DNA from: Antennarius striatus
Taxonomy: Eukaryota > Chordata > Actinopteri > Lophiiformes > Antennariidae
Reading direction: 5' to 3'
Length of the DNA: 64,000 nt
Assembly: GCF_040054535.1 (NCBI RefSeq)
Contig: NC_090795.1
Location: forward strand, 1,336,001 to 1,400,000
Shown piece by piece: positions 11,831 to 57,541 of this stretch. Position numbers and translations under genes: made by a program. Below the pieces are notes generated by a model. The model saw only the letters and a list, made by a program, of their open reading frames with translations. It had not been told where the DNA came from and ran no database searches. Numbering within the stretch: the stretch's first letter is position 1; every line of letters begins with the position of its first letter.

Positions 11831-12256
11831 GCCTTCAGTCTTTTATCTGTGTCTGCTTCTTTGTTGGATAACAGAAAACCTAATTGAAAAACAACAGGTC
11901 ACAGAAAGTTTGGATCTGAGACACTGAGTCTTTCATAGAACTTGGTTACTTGTCGGTTTCTCCTCTGACAGGTGGAATGAAGATTGTAATAGAGATCCAA
12001 CCACACATCAGCAAACAAAATTATTTGTTCCATGACAAAAAAAATTAAACCAACGCCCCATCACAACACAAATTATTTGAGCAATCCATGAAAATTTGTC
12101 ACATAAAAGTTTACAATGTCTTGACCAGCCTAGATATCCAGTCCCAAAATGCTCCTAAAATCATTTAAATTCTAAATAAATGAAGACAAAATGTCCCCAC
12201 TTCTAACTTCCCTCTCAGATTGGTTCTATTCATTTTCACCTCCACCTGTTGATCAA

Positions 12257-14226
12257 TCAGAAATAGTATTTTTGCACAAAGTAGCCTTTGGGTCCACTGT
12301 AAGTCGGGTTGTAGTTGTAGATCAGGGCGTCGCTCTCCTCTTCCTCTGATTCAAACCTGTGCGAGTTCTTCCTGGCTGTAAGACGTCAAACGTTTCAAGA
12401 TCTCAAACCCAACAGCTGATGGTTCCATGAAGGAAGGAAACAAAGTTCTGTTGGTACCTTCACTGACAAAGAACTGGGCCATGTAGAAGGTGGTCCTCAC
12501 TGCTGCAGGAGTGTGAACCGTGTGAGCCCGATTCCACTCAAATGCATTTTTCTCTGGGTGCCATATTGTCCCATAAATGGGGTAATGATGGGCTGCAGGA
12601 GGGACAGGAGAGGGTTCTTCTTAGAACCAATCAGCATCAGTGGGCTGAGACTAATATCACGTACCTTCCACTGTGGACACAAACTCTATGCCCTGAACGG
12701 TGTTTGTAGAGAGAATGTTGTAGAACTGGCGTAGAGACCTGTGTTTCCCATGAGTCTGAAACAGAGGTCAGTTTTCAGAGCCAAACTGCGGTGAAGCCGA
12801 AACAGTGAGCTCATTGAGAATGTGTTCTCATATCAGAACTGAAGGACGTACCGACGTCTTCATGCTATACTTGTGCGAGTTTTCCGTCAGAGGCTCATTG
12901 GCCAAGTCGTCCATGAGATCAGCTGGGAAGTCTCTGAACACCCGGCTGTCATTAGCCGCTGGAAAGGGGTCACAGTACCCATAATTATCGAAATGTTCCG
13001 AACATGTTTTATGACGTCTTTAAAGTGCTTCTGTGAGAGAAATGACTAACACCGCCTTTCATACCATCAGTGAAGTCCAGAGGCAGCGACACAGCAGTGG
13101 TGTTGGTTCTTGCTAATAATTTTTGACGGTCGGTTCTGAAATAGGTTAGCATCTGATATCCGAGACAGACACCCAACACGGGGAAATAGTCGCCCTTGTC
13201 ATTCGCCTGAAACGTCACATACAGCCTGGAGATAAATACGTATTAGCGCAATGTGCTAACAGTAGTCAACACACATTCTGTACCTCAATAGCCAAATCGT
13301 AAAAGATTCGTCCAGTCTTTGCATATGCAGAAGTATAGATACTGGAAGATCCACCCGGAAACAGGACCCTTTAAAGAGAAACGCAGCAAAGTTCCAGTCC
13401 AATGAGAAAAATACATAAATCTACGCTTCATATTCTCTTTAACATGCAAACATGGGAATGTTTGCCATGTTTCCTCCTGTGTCAGCTTCTTAGTTTATTT
13501 TCTTGCCAGCAGGATTAAGGAAGTGAAATTTGCTTTGCATTCAGATTAAGAGGAAATCAGAAGTTTATAACCATTTCTCAAAATTTCCAGATTTTTTTCC
13601 TTTTTATCTTTACATTTAAAACACAAAGATCTGCTGAATCAAAAGGACTTTCGTTTTGACAGTAATAAGGCTCATTTTACCCATTAATGCTGCGGAACAG
13701 TTTCCTGTAGTAGTCGTCTGACTGGTCAAGACTGGAGAAAAAGAAGTTGTGGATCAAACACTGGTGTAAATACAGAAGTTGTTTTAGCACCAGGTGAGAC
13801 AGGTAACTCACAGGATGGGGGCAACTCTGGCTCCTGCCGCCTCCAAGAACTTAACGTATGAGGCGGCGATGTAGGAGGCCTGTTCATTTTTAACATTTTG
13901 GGACAGAACACCTTTAAAAATAAAAATGTAGCCTCAAGATTAAACACGCAACTACAAGCATGTCATCACTTCTTAAAATAAAGCATTAATTTTCTTGCCG
14001 GGTTTTTTTTTTCTGCTTATATCCGTGACATGGTAATGACAACCTAGTGATAAACTCAAAATAACCGTTTATTCAATTTCGAGATTGAAAATCTTTTAAA
14101 CTAGTATAAACACAGCATAAATGTCCAAATAAAAAGAAACTCACCAATAATGACTCTGTCATTTGTGCTGCCTGAAGAAAAGAGTGGAAGAAGCGCAAAA
14201 ATAGAGTAAATCAAAAAGAAAGCCAT
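12257..14226 (-). CDS. ggh: Gamma-glutamyl hydrolase, copy A (9 exons)
   Basis: GGH is a class-I glutamine-amidotransferase-like lysosomal or secreted peptidase that removes gamma-linked glutamates from folates. Exons, 5' to 3' on the minus strand: 14226-14145, 13911-13812, 13731-13681, 13368-13284, 13206-13065, 12958-12852, 12755-12665, 12592-12458, 12375-12257. They join in frame to 303 residues; human GGH has 318. The start ATG opens a hydrophobic signal peptide ([16 protein letters not shown]). Landmarks are [26 protein letters not shown], the nucleophile Cys in LGVCLG, and the catalytic His in [11 protein letters not shown]. The residues around the Cys differ from the usual WGTCLG seen in copy B. 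The exon structure matches copy B exactly, except exon 5 is one codon longer and exons 1-2 are shorter. Expression is not shown by sequence, but no frame break is present. Confidence 0.9.
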
Positions 14227-14287
14227 CGTTTCTCTGGACCTGAGGTGGGTGAGGATCTCCAAGATACCGACGCTTAAATAGCTGCTC

Positions 14288-14349
14288 CACTTCCGGAAAA
14301 CATCCGTCAGTTTAAGAGATTACGTCATTCATACTAAAACCATGTGACC
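14288..14349 (-). promoter_or_regulatory. ggh: Candidate promoter motifs of ggh copy A
   Basis: Within 125 bp upstream of the ATG, in minus-strand order: GGTCACATGG (14349-14340, degenerate E-box), TGACGTAA (14327-14320, CRE/ATF-like) and CCGGAAGTG (14296-14288, ETS-like). A CTATTTAAG sequence follows nearer the start. The same three motifs in the same order lie upstream of copy B. The factor names follow from consensus knowledge; binding is inferred. Confidence 0.5.
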
Positions 14350-15059
14350 ATTAGTGGTTAAAATTCTTTCATTTAAATTACTCATGAAGGAATGCGCAAA
14401 GAAGATAATTCAGATTGAATTGTTTCCTGGAATCATTTAGAAATGTTCTACTTCTTTTTAACATCTCAGAAGACCATCACAAAAAATTTCTGCTGTTTTT
14501 GAATCAGCTTAATTCTGGCACTGTTGACAAGAATTTATGTGTAAACACGGGCGATGAATGATTAAAATTTAATTTTAAAAAACTCTTGGGGCAAAATCTT
14601 TAGTTAAATGTCCATTTAAATAAGTTCAGAATTTGTGCATAACGCTTTTGGCAGTTATATTTGACTATTTCTGTCACGATTTGCAGTCTTTCACCTGTTT
14701 TGTTGTTGGATTACGTAAAATTTATTTTTTTTAAAACAGATTGCAGGCATTTTGGACAGGATCCAAGCCACTAGGCGAGTCTTTGACAGAATTTTTTTCC
14801 TTACCGGTTTGTCATCTGACAAGAGGAGTGAGGAGGGGAACTGATATCCAACCACACATCAGGAAATGAAGTTGCTTATGTTACGACACAAAAATTATTT
14901 ATTGAGCAATCCATGAAAAGGTCACAATCGCCCAGCCTTGATAACCGGTCCCAGAACGCTTATTAATTAAAAATGTTAAATGAAAGAAGAAAAGATGTCC
15001 TTATTTCTACTTTCCTGCTCAGATTGATCAACAGGCGGAGGTTGAAACACTAGAACCAA
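14350..15059. other. Intergenic DNA between ggh copies
   Basis: No exon seen. From about 14620 to 15059 the sequence resembles 11590-12256 downstream of copy A (shared TTTGACTATTTCTG, TCCAACCACACATCAG and TTGAGCAATCCATGAAAA), so the duplicated unit includes 3' flanking DNA. Confidence 0.65.
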
Positions 15060-17366
15060 TCAGAAATAGTATTTTTGCACAAAGTAGCCTTTGGGTCCAC
15101 TGTAAGTCGGGTTGTAGTTGTAGATCAGGGCGTCGCTCTCCTCTTCCTCTGATTCAAACCTGTGCGAGTTCTTCCTGGCTGTAAGACGTGAAACGTTTAA
15201 AGATCTCAAACCCAACAGCTGATGGTTCCATGAAGGAAAGAAAAAGTTCTGTTGGTACCTTCACTGACAAAGAACTGGGCCGTGTAGAAGGTGGTCCTCA
15301 CTGCTGCAGGAGTGTGAACCATGTGAGGACGATTCCACTCAAATGCGTTTTTCTCTGGGTGCCATATTGTCCCATAAATGGGGTAATGATTGGCTGCAGG
15401 AGGGACAGGATAGAAAGTTCTTCTTAGAACCAATCAGCATCAGCGGGCTGTGATTCATATCACGTACCTTCCACCGTGGACACAAACTCTATGCCCTGAA
15501 CGGTGTTTGTAGAGAGAACTTTGTAGAATTTGTTGAGTGCCTCATTTTTCTTGTGAGTCTGAAACAGAGGTCAGTTCACCCTGTTAGAACGTCGTGGGTG
15601 ACGTTCCCCGCCCTTTGAAGCCCTGACGTACCGACAACGTCACACTCCACCTGTGGGAGTTTTCCGTCAGGGGCTCGGTGGCCAAGTCGTCCATGAGATC
15701 AGATGGGAAGTCTCGGAACAACCGGCTGTCTTTAACAGCTGAAAACAGTTGACACAACGCATGATCGACATGTTCGAAACACGCTTCATAAGACATGCTG
15801 CTGAAGAGGGTTAAAGGGAACGCGAGACTGTCCCGGTAGAAGACTGAGGGAGTTAAACTTCAGGAGTCAACCAGTTGTTTTGGGCAGCACTGAGTCGGTG
15901 TCACCTGCTTTGGTGCAATGAAAGTGAGACCAGGTGAAATGGAGGCAAGAACAAGGTTGGCCAGAACTTTTCTGTGCCTCCCAGCACCAAAGAGGAACAA
16001 AGAGGAGATACCAGGAGGTCCCAGTGTCTCCAGTAGCTACTGCTGTTCTCCTTTAAGCCTTCGTTCTCACTGGGTTAAGACGGAACCATACCATCAGTGA
16101 AGTTCAGAGGCAACGACACAGCACTCGTGTTGGTAGACGACAATAATCGCTCTCCGCTCGTCAGAAGGGTCAGCATTTGATATCCCAGACAGGTGCCCCA
16201 CACGGGGAAATAGTCGCCCCTGTCGTTTGCCTGAAAGGCCACATAAAGCGTGCGGATTAATCCAGCATCATCGCAACCATCTTAAAGTAATCTGCACACC
16301 TTTTTACCTCCACAGCCAGATTGTAAAAGGTTTTAGCAGCTGTTGCGTATCCAGATGAGCTGATGTTAGCAGATCCGCCCGGGAAGAGGATGCTGTTAAA
16401 TATGCATCACAGGAAGTCACGATCCAATGGAAAATATTACGGAAAAACCGCAACGAAATCCTATCTCGAGCCAAAAAATGTTTGCCAGTCATTTTTAATA
16501 TTTTATGACCTAAAAATAATTAACTAATCTCTAAAGGTTTATACGGAGTTCTGCAAGATTCAAAAACCTCACCATCTCATAAATATATAATGTTTGACTT
16601 TATCTCCTTAATATGCTTCAGTAAACAGGTCAGGGTTAGAGGGTAAAGTCCACATGATAAAAACTCCAACTGTATGTGCAAAATAAACATTTCAATGACC
16701 TTATTTCTTTGTAGAAAGGCTTCAATGATACCATGTTTTGTTTACTGCATATTAATTTGTGCTTCAAGCACGGAAAACTAAAGCGAGCGTTTTATTTTGA
16801 AAATCACGAAAATAAAACACTGGCGTTTTATTTTGAAAATCCCGCACTAACACACTCGGGGGTTCTACTTTATGGTTTCTATCGTTATAAAATCGGAGAC
16901 GTTACCCGTTCACGCTGCTGAACAGCTTCCGGTAGGCGTCCGGCCCCTGGTTGACCCTGCACCACACGGATCATGGGGGTAAATCACGGGAGCCTCAGCA
17001 ACAGGTGCGCCGGGTACGGTACTCACAGGATGGGGGCGACTCTGGCTCCTGCCGCCTCCAGGAACTTCACGTACGAGGCGGCGATGTACTGGGTGTGGTT
17101 CGGCCGCGGCGGACGCGCGTCCTGCGCCAGAATCCCTTCAACAGCGGACACCAAAATGAGTAAGCTAGCTAGCTAGCTAGCTCGACTTTACGTGCGACTA
17201 AAAAAAATTTTAAAAAAATATAAAAACGGTAAAACTCACCGATGACGGGTCTGTCGTTGGAGGCGCTGCGGGTCTTGGCTGAAGACTGGAGCGGAAAACA
17301 CGCGAAAACGACGCAAAACCAGAAGAAAAGCGCTTTTTTGGACGCGGAGTAGCTGCGCGTCGCCAT
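15060..17366 (-). CDS. ggh: Gamma-glutamyl hydrolase, copy B (9 exons)
   Basis: Second complete ggh gene, upstream of copy A in the direction of transcription. Exons 5' to 3': 17366-17240, 17135-17027, 16956-16906, 16392-16308, 16230-16092, 15738-15632, 15558-15468, 15393-15259, 15178-15060. They join in frame to 320 residues. The N-terminus has a charged start then a hydrophobic core ([13 protein letters not shown]), a signal peptide. The active site is the standard WGTCLG and the catalytic His lies in [11 protein letters not shown]. The C-terminus is acidic then aromatic ([11 protein letters not shown]...KYYF), as in other GGH proteins. Introns fall at the same positions as in copy A, showing tandem duplication. 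A minus-strand AATAAA at 14898-14903 is a likely poly(A) signal. Copy B looks like the conventional family member. Confidence 0.92.
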
Positions 17367-17396
17367 CCTTCCCTTCCCTGGCGCAGGAGCCCACTG

Positions 17397-17436
17397 CACT
17401 TCCGGGGTACGTCACTAGGAATAAAAGCACGTGACC
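17397..17436 (-). promoter_or_regulatory. ggh: Candidate promoter motifs of ggh copy B, including a CLEAR-like E-box
   Basis: In minus-strand order upstream of the ATG: GGTCACGTGC (17436-17427), TGACGTAC (17414-17407), CCGGAAGTG (17405-17397). GTCACGTG is the core of the CLEAR element that TFEB uses on lysosomal genes, which fits a lysosomal hydrolase. The E-box to CRE-like spacing is 12 bp, identical to copy A. Confidence 0.55.
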
Positions 17437-17821
17437 GCCGGTTAGACATGAACACGTATCCGGGGTATGAGGGAAAACCAGGGGGGGAACAGAGATCATC
17501 TGGTAAATCTGAGGGATTAACCCCGAGGGGAGGAATTTATGTCAGATATTTCACCTCAATGAAGGTTTAAATGAATGAATATGATTAAAAAAAAAAAAAA
17601 GCAGCAGTGAAAGAAAGAATATGGGGGTTTTATTTTAGGTGATAATGGCGAACAGAATAGTAATTTCATTTGGCTGGAATCTAATGGTTGTGGAAGCAGC
17701 TAAAAATCATTATATATGATTGTTTTAATGGATATAAATTTTCCTCTTGCCTCATCTGGCATGTGTATTTTCCCCTCACCCCACCCCCATTCATACACTC
17801 ATACATCCATGTTGGTTAAAT

Positions 17822-17827
17822 TTTATT
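17822..17827 (-). terminator. apod: Likely apod polyadenylation signal
   Basis: AATAAA on the minus strand (CCAATAAAATT), about 115 bp past the apod stop codon. Position and orientation fit the 3' end of apod. Confidence 0.5.
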
Positions 17828-17938
17828 GGTAAATAAAAGTCGACATTAAAAGACATTAACCCTGCCTTCAGTATTCTAATCATATTAAAACCGTCTCCAT
17901 CTTGACTTTCCACTGCAGCTCGGATCACTATTCAGTTC

Positions 17939-19343
17939 TTATTTCCGCTCATCACAACTGGTCTGATTACTGGCTGTTAGGTTCTTTATGTCAACACCAG
18001 CGTTCTTCAGCTTGTCATGCAGCTGGCAGACGACGGCCTCAGGCAGCGCCCGCGTACGAGCCAGGATCCAGGCGTAGTCGACGTGGAAAAGGCCAAGGTA
18101 GTGGCTGCAGGAGTACACCAGAGCATACGACTGGTAGTCGGTGGCGAGAACCCAGTACGGAGCGTCTGCAGCACCTGTTCGCAGATTAAATCAAGTTTAA
18201 ACGTCCTTCTTGGTTCAGCTAGAATAGTTAAATTCAAATATTTACCTATGAAAAAACTGACACCCAGAATAGCAGGTTGTGTCACATTTTTCACTTTTGC
18301 AACGCCCTTGATTGAATTTATGTTCCCATTTGGACTGTGAAAAGAGCGAATTTTGCATGTAAGGAGGTCAATAAGTCATGCATGTAATTAAAGGGAAAAA
18401 AAAAAAAGGCTTACAGGATTTCCGCATTGAGAACGCCGACTGTCTCGTCCTCTTGAAGCTCGTACGTAGCTTGGTTACATCGTCCCCTCTCGAACCAAGC
18501 TGGCAGTTTCTCGATTTCATACCAGGTTCCCATATACTGGGAGAAGGAAAGCATTGATGGCGTGAACATTAATGGAATCACCCAAAACATTAGTCACCTC
18601 AATACCCAAGGAAGTTTCTTAGTTGACAAAATAGAGTTTCTGGTTGCCCAAACAGACTGATAAAGACATTATTTCCATCCCATTTAAGACGAGCTGTAGC
18701 TTCGAGCTAAGAGCATTATGTTCATCCAACCTGAAGTTTAGAAGCTACCACATGAAATAAATCACCAGACACAATCAATAAAAACTAGCAATTCCATCAT
18801 ACCTCAGTGTTTACCACAGACGAAGCTGCACAAGCCGATCTGGTGTAGCGCTGCGTTTATGTTAACTCAAGCAATAAAGACATTTTAACTAGATCTTTAC
18901 CTCCATCTTAGCTCGCCTGAAGTAAGGCCAGAGGCTTTTCTTTGTCTTATCACAAAAGAAATGGATGGCGGACTAAAAAAAATCTTCTATCGGCATTGAG
19001 GTGAGAAGATGGGAACTGAATGTACCTTTTAAATTGAGCTATTCCATTAGGTTTGACTATAAAAGCACAGAAGCAATCACATCATCACCATGGCTCTGAA
19101 TAACATTCCATCAGTGTTTTTACCTTTGTAATGTTAAAATCCTCTTGCACAGGTGGTTTTGGGCATCCACCAGCGTGGAAAGACTGAGCATTAGCTGCTG
19201 CAGCGGTCAGCAGGAGCACCAACAGGACCTTGGTGTCAGACGTAGAGTATTTAATATTGGTTAAAAACTACACAAGAGTGTTTTGGGAAACATTTTCTGC
19301 TCCACTAATACTCCATTACTTGTTTTACCTTTTCCATTGTCAT
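17939..19343 (-). CDS. apod: Apolipoprotein D, lipocalin (5 exons)
   Basis: ApoD is a secreted lipocalin that binds small hydrophobic ligands. Exons 5' to 3': 19343-19329, 19228-19124, 18536-18415, 18334-18246, 18165-17939, in frame to 185 residues; human ApoD has 189. Exon 1 codes MTMEK; the second Met may be the start. A signal peptide follows (VLLVLLLTAAAANA). Lipocalin landmarks are the GTWYEIEKLP motif (conserved GxW) and the second-motif region YWVLATDY. LFHVDYAWILARTRALP is typical of ApoD. Cysteines in GGCP, GRCNQ, VYSC and TSCDERK match the two conserved disulphides. Candidate N-glycosylation sequons are NVT, NIT, NLT and NQT. The gene lies between ggh copy B and col15a1, all on the minus strand. 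Teleosts often carry several apod copies; only one is here. Confidence 0.92.
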
Positions 19344-19530
19344 AAAAGCTGAGGGAAAGAAAAAAAACAGGACCTTTGGAAGGATAAAATGTTTAAAAAG
19401 CTATCTTGGACACTGTTTACAAAACCTTCAACCTACTGTGCAAATCTGAGTCTTCAAAACAAGAAGATCAATAAATATCAGTCATCACTCCACAGGAACA
19501 ACAGAGGTGGACTTTGTGAAGGGAACAATG

Positions 19531-19540
19531 GTCTTATATG
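19531..19540 (-). promoter_or_regulatory. apod: Possible apod TATA box
   Basis: CATATAAGAC on the minus strand, about 190 bp upstream of the apod start codon. It would place transcription start near 19505. Assigned by motif and position only. Confidence 0.35.
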
Positions 19541-19905
19541 AGTTCTAATGAGCCAATCAGGATCTCCTCTCAGTGGATAGAAGCAATCATTTATACACCT
19601 GTGGGTTTCTGCGAAAGTCAATTGGCGGCAAAACAAACCAATATGACTCAGATTTGCTAAAACATAACCTAGTTAAATTCATATTAGCATATTTATCATA
19701 TCATGACAAAATTTCAGAATAGAAAATGTAATGAAAATTTATTTTGATCAAATGAGGACTATAATCAATGTATTTTTAGCTACTAGAGGAAACAAAATAA
19801 ACATATCATGCCCTTCATTTAGACAGTAAAGGAAGGCATTCAGAGCACCAAAAAGGACACGACTGAAAGAAATGTGCAGTCTGAAAAGTTATGAAAAGAG
19901 AAAAC

Positions 19906-21305
19906 TTTATTTTAAAAAAGCACCAATATTCATACAAAAACACCTGCTCTCACTCTTTCCCTTAGAATTTCTTTTGCTAGTTTTTTTTTCTTTGAAAATA
20001 CTGAACTTAATTTTATCTTAATGCGAATTTTATTTTGGGACCTTTAACATTCTCCAAATATCCACACAAAAAAACATCAAAGACAGAAAAAGTGAGAAGA
20101 AACAACACTGGACAAACAACAAACGATAAATTACATTCTTAAATTTATTCATCTGATTTCATGTTATGTGCTGTGGCGGTATAAATAAATCAATGAATTT
20201 AAATTAAATAGTCTACGGAGAGTTAGAGCTGCTAAGAAACATGAACTCACCAGAATGAGAAGCTACGACACGAAAGAAACCTCCAAAGATAGAAAATGTT
20301 CAACGAGAAAAAATTTCAAAATAAAATACAGTGCATTTAAAATTACTTTGGTGGCAAAACTGGCTGTCTGGTCACTGCTGGATGACACAATTCTTGAAAG
20401 CTAAGTTGTTACCCTTTAAAAGACCTGTAGTGATTCATTTTAAGGGAGCAGTTCACTTAGAAGAAGACTTAAAAAAAAATAAAATCCCGCCAACATAAAA
20501 CGAGCCTGCACAGCCTGCATAGCTGGACGTCATGGTTACCCTTTCATCAGTCAGAAATATTTGCATGCACCCCATCTGATGAAGGTGTACAAGTGTCAGA
20601 AGAGATGAACAAGAACGTATTTACATCTGGGTGTCATCAACGTCTCTTCAAACCACTTGGCGATCTGGAGGTACAAACTGTCCAGAGTTGTTTCATGTTG
20701 GCATTCAGCTGTTTTAGTTTAATGTTGGCTTTTTTTAGAGTGAACTGCTCCTTCAAAACTGAAGACTATCCGAGACAACCTGTAAACAAATGAGTGAAAG
20801 TAGCTCTTTATGCTGCCGTCACCAAAGTCTTTGGAAATCATCATAATAACCATCACATTTCCGGTTCTTGCGGCCTTTCAGTCTCTATTTTCAGTCTGTT
20901 CAACGACAAAGAGGCAATAAAAAAAGAGACATCTTGCCCTCAACACACCTAGTTGATGGTGTCCACGGGTAAAGCTGCTGCACGTATCGATTTAGCATTA
21001 ACAGATCATTATTACCACATTGTCGTAGACGTAAATACAAGAAGACTATGTGCCGTCAGGTTTGAACGTAAGGGGAAATCTTCTGGATTGAAGGTGACCC
21101 ATTAAATGTTTCCAGCGCCACAGCCTAGCTTCACGGTAACTCGCATTCCCAGAATGAATCTTTGTTTGTCAAGACTTTGCATAAATGCAGCCCTCAAACT
21201 GCTAAACCCGGTGCCAGAGATGTGCTGAAAATGATGCCCTTTTCTATGACAGACGCTCAGTTTTTTCCCCCCAAGTGTTGAACGATTTCGGTACAGGACT
21301 GGGCG
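19906..21305 (-). other. col15a1: Probable col15a1 3' UTR
   Basis: Non-coding, AT-rich stretch after the col15a1 stop. A minus-strand AATAAA at 19911-19906 is a plausible poly(A) signal, giving a UTR of about 1.4 kb. No repeats or exons were recognised here or in the remaining gap to apod. Confidence 0.45.
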
Positions 21306-56329
<35,024 letters not shown>

Positions 56330-56460
56330 GGTCGGACGGGGAGCCGAGTCGTCCTGATCATGAGTGAGGGATGGAGCCCACTCCGCTGCAGCCTCACTCC
56401 GACTAAAAGCCTCCCTCCTCCCCCTCCTCCTCCTCCTCCTCCTCCTCCTCCTCTGGTTCC
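56330..56460. promoter_or_regulatory. col15a1: Region immediately upstream of col15a1, with a TCC repeat
   Basis: 5' UTR and proximal promoter are expected here from position. A TCC trinucleotide run lies at about 56424-56452; on the sense strand it is GGA-rich. No TATA box is evident. Confidence 0.35.
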
Positions 56461-57396
56461 CAGTCAAACAAAGGCAGCTTCAGTGCGTCGGACTCCCAGG
56501 GGCCCCGGCGGAGCTGAAACCTGACTCCTCCCGTCTCTCTCCGGACCGCTGCCTCCTAATCCAGCCCTCCCCTCAGACATCACAAGTCCAAATACAAATT
56601 AGCACGCTGCCGTCAAACCCTCCTCCTCCCCGCTCCTTCCTCCTCTTCTTCGTTGGTGTGGTTTCCCCCACTTTCCTCCAGTCTGAACACACTTTTCCTG
56701 GCGTGACCTCAAACGTCCACGAGGGTCAGGAATGTGTTTTCTGTCACACCTGTAACGCTGCTCCCCTCGGGTCGAGGTCAAGTCCTCCTCAGTCGCTTCC
56801 TTCCTCCGTCTGTTTTCGATGCTCGGACGTCGGGGTGGCAGCGGGACAAGCGAGGGGTCGCCCCAGAAGGTCCCCCCCCCCGACCCCCTGAAGGAAGCAT
56901 TCCAGACCAAATTGGAAATGATATCCCTGTCTGTTTTGGGATGTTTCCAGAATTCCTCCACAGGTCAGGACTCTTTAAAAGTCAAGAGGGAGTCAAGGGG
57001 TTCCTTTTTTTGACTCGCCCATCGGGGGTTAAACTGGTAGCTGATGGGGGATTGTCAGGATTAAGAGACCTCCAGATTAAGATTAAAGCCCAGTAAGTTA
57101 TGAGGTTGTGGTGGACACACCAGATCATGAGGTCATCACTCGTTCTTCCACCAGAACCGATTGGACCCGACAAACACCCTCCAGTCGGGTCGCAGGAGCC
57201 GGCGTGGCGGGAGGTGGGGGGGTAGTGTGGGGCTGATAAGACCTGTTCAGACCTTGTTTCTGACAGGTCGGTCTGATAAGAACTCGAGAGCGACGCCGCG
57301 GCGTCGGCGATAAGCCGTCGTCATTTCGCTGACCTCGGGACGCTTTTTTTAAATTAAAGAATTTTTAGACTTTAATGGAAATTTATTTAATTTATA

Positions 57397-57541
57397 CACA
57401 GAAAGTCCTGAACTTACGAACACAACCGACTCCTAGCGTTAATGTTACGCTGCTCGGCGGCAGTTGTGGCCGGGAAATGCGATAGTTCAGTATCCGCGAA
57501 TGTTTGTAAGTTGAATGTTCATATCTTGAGGACTACCTGTA
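57397..57541. mobile_element. Small inverted-repeat DNA element (pogo/mariner-like)
   Basis: Left ACAGAAAGTCCTGAACTTAC and right-end reverse complement ACAGGTAGTCCTCAAGATAT are imperfect inverted repeats flanked by TA, with GAACATTC/CGAAC-type sequence inside each end. About 145 bp, non-coding. Confidence 0.45.

Noticed and set aside
17939..18165. Suspected one-base frameshift in apod exon 5
   Set aside because: Recounting the bases across the 18120/18121 line join removed it; the exon is 227 bases and in frame.
18007..18294. Minus-strand frame running through apod exons 4-5 without splicing
   Set aside because: It reads intron sequence and the wrong frame of exon 5; the spliced model restores the ApoD sequence.
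56364..56961. Long frames on both strands upstream of col15a1
   Set aside because: Driven by TCC and C-rich composition; no recognisable domain, and both strands are open.
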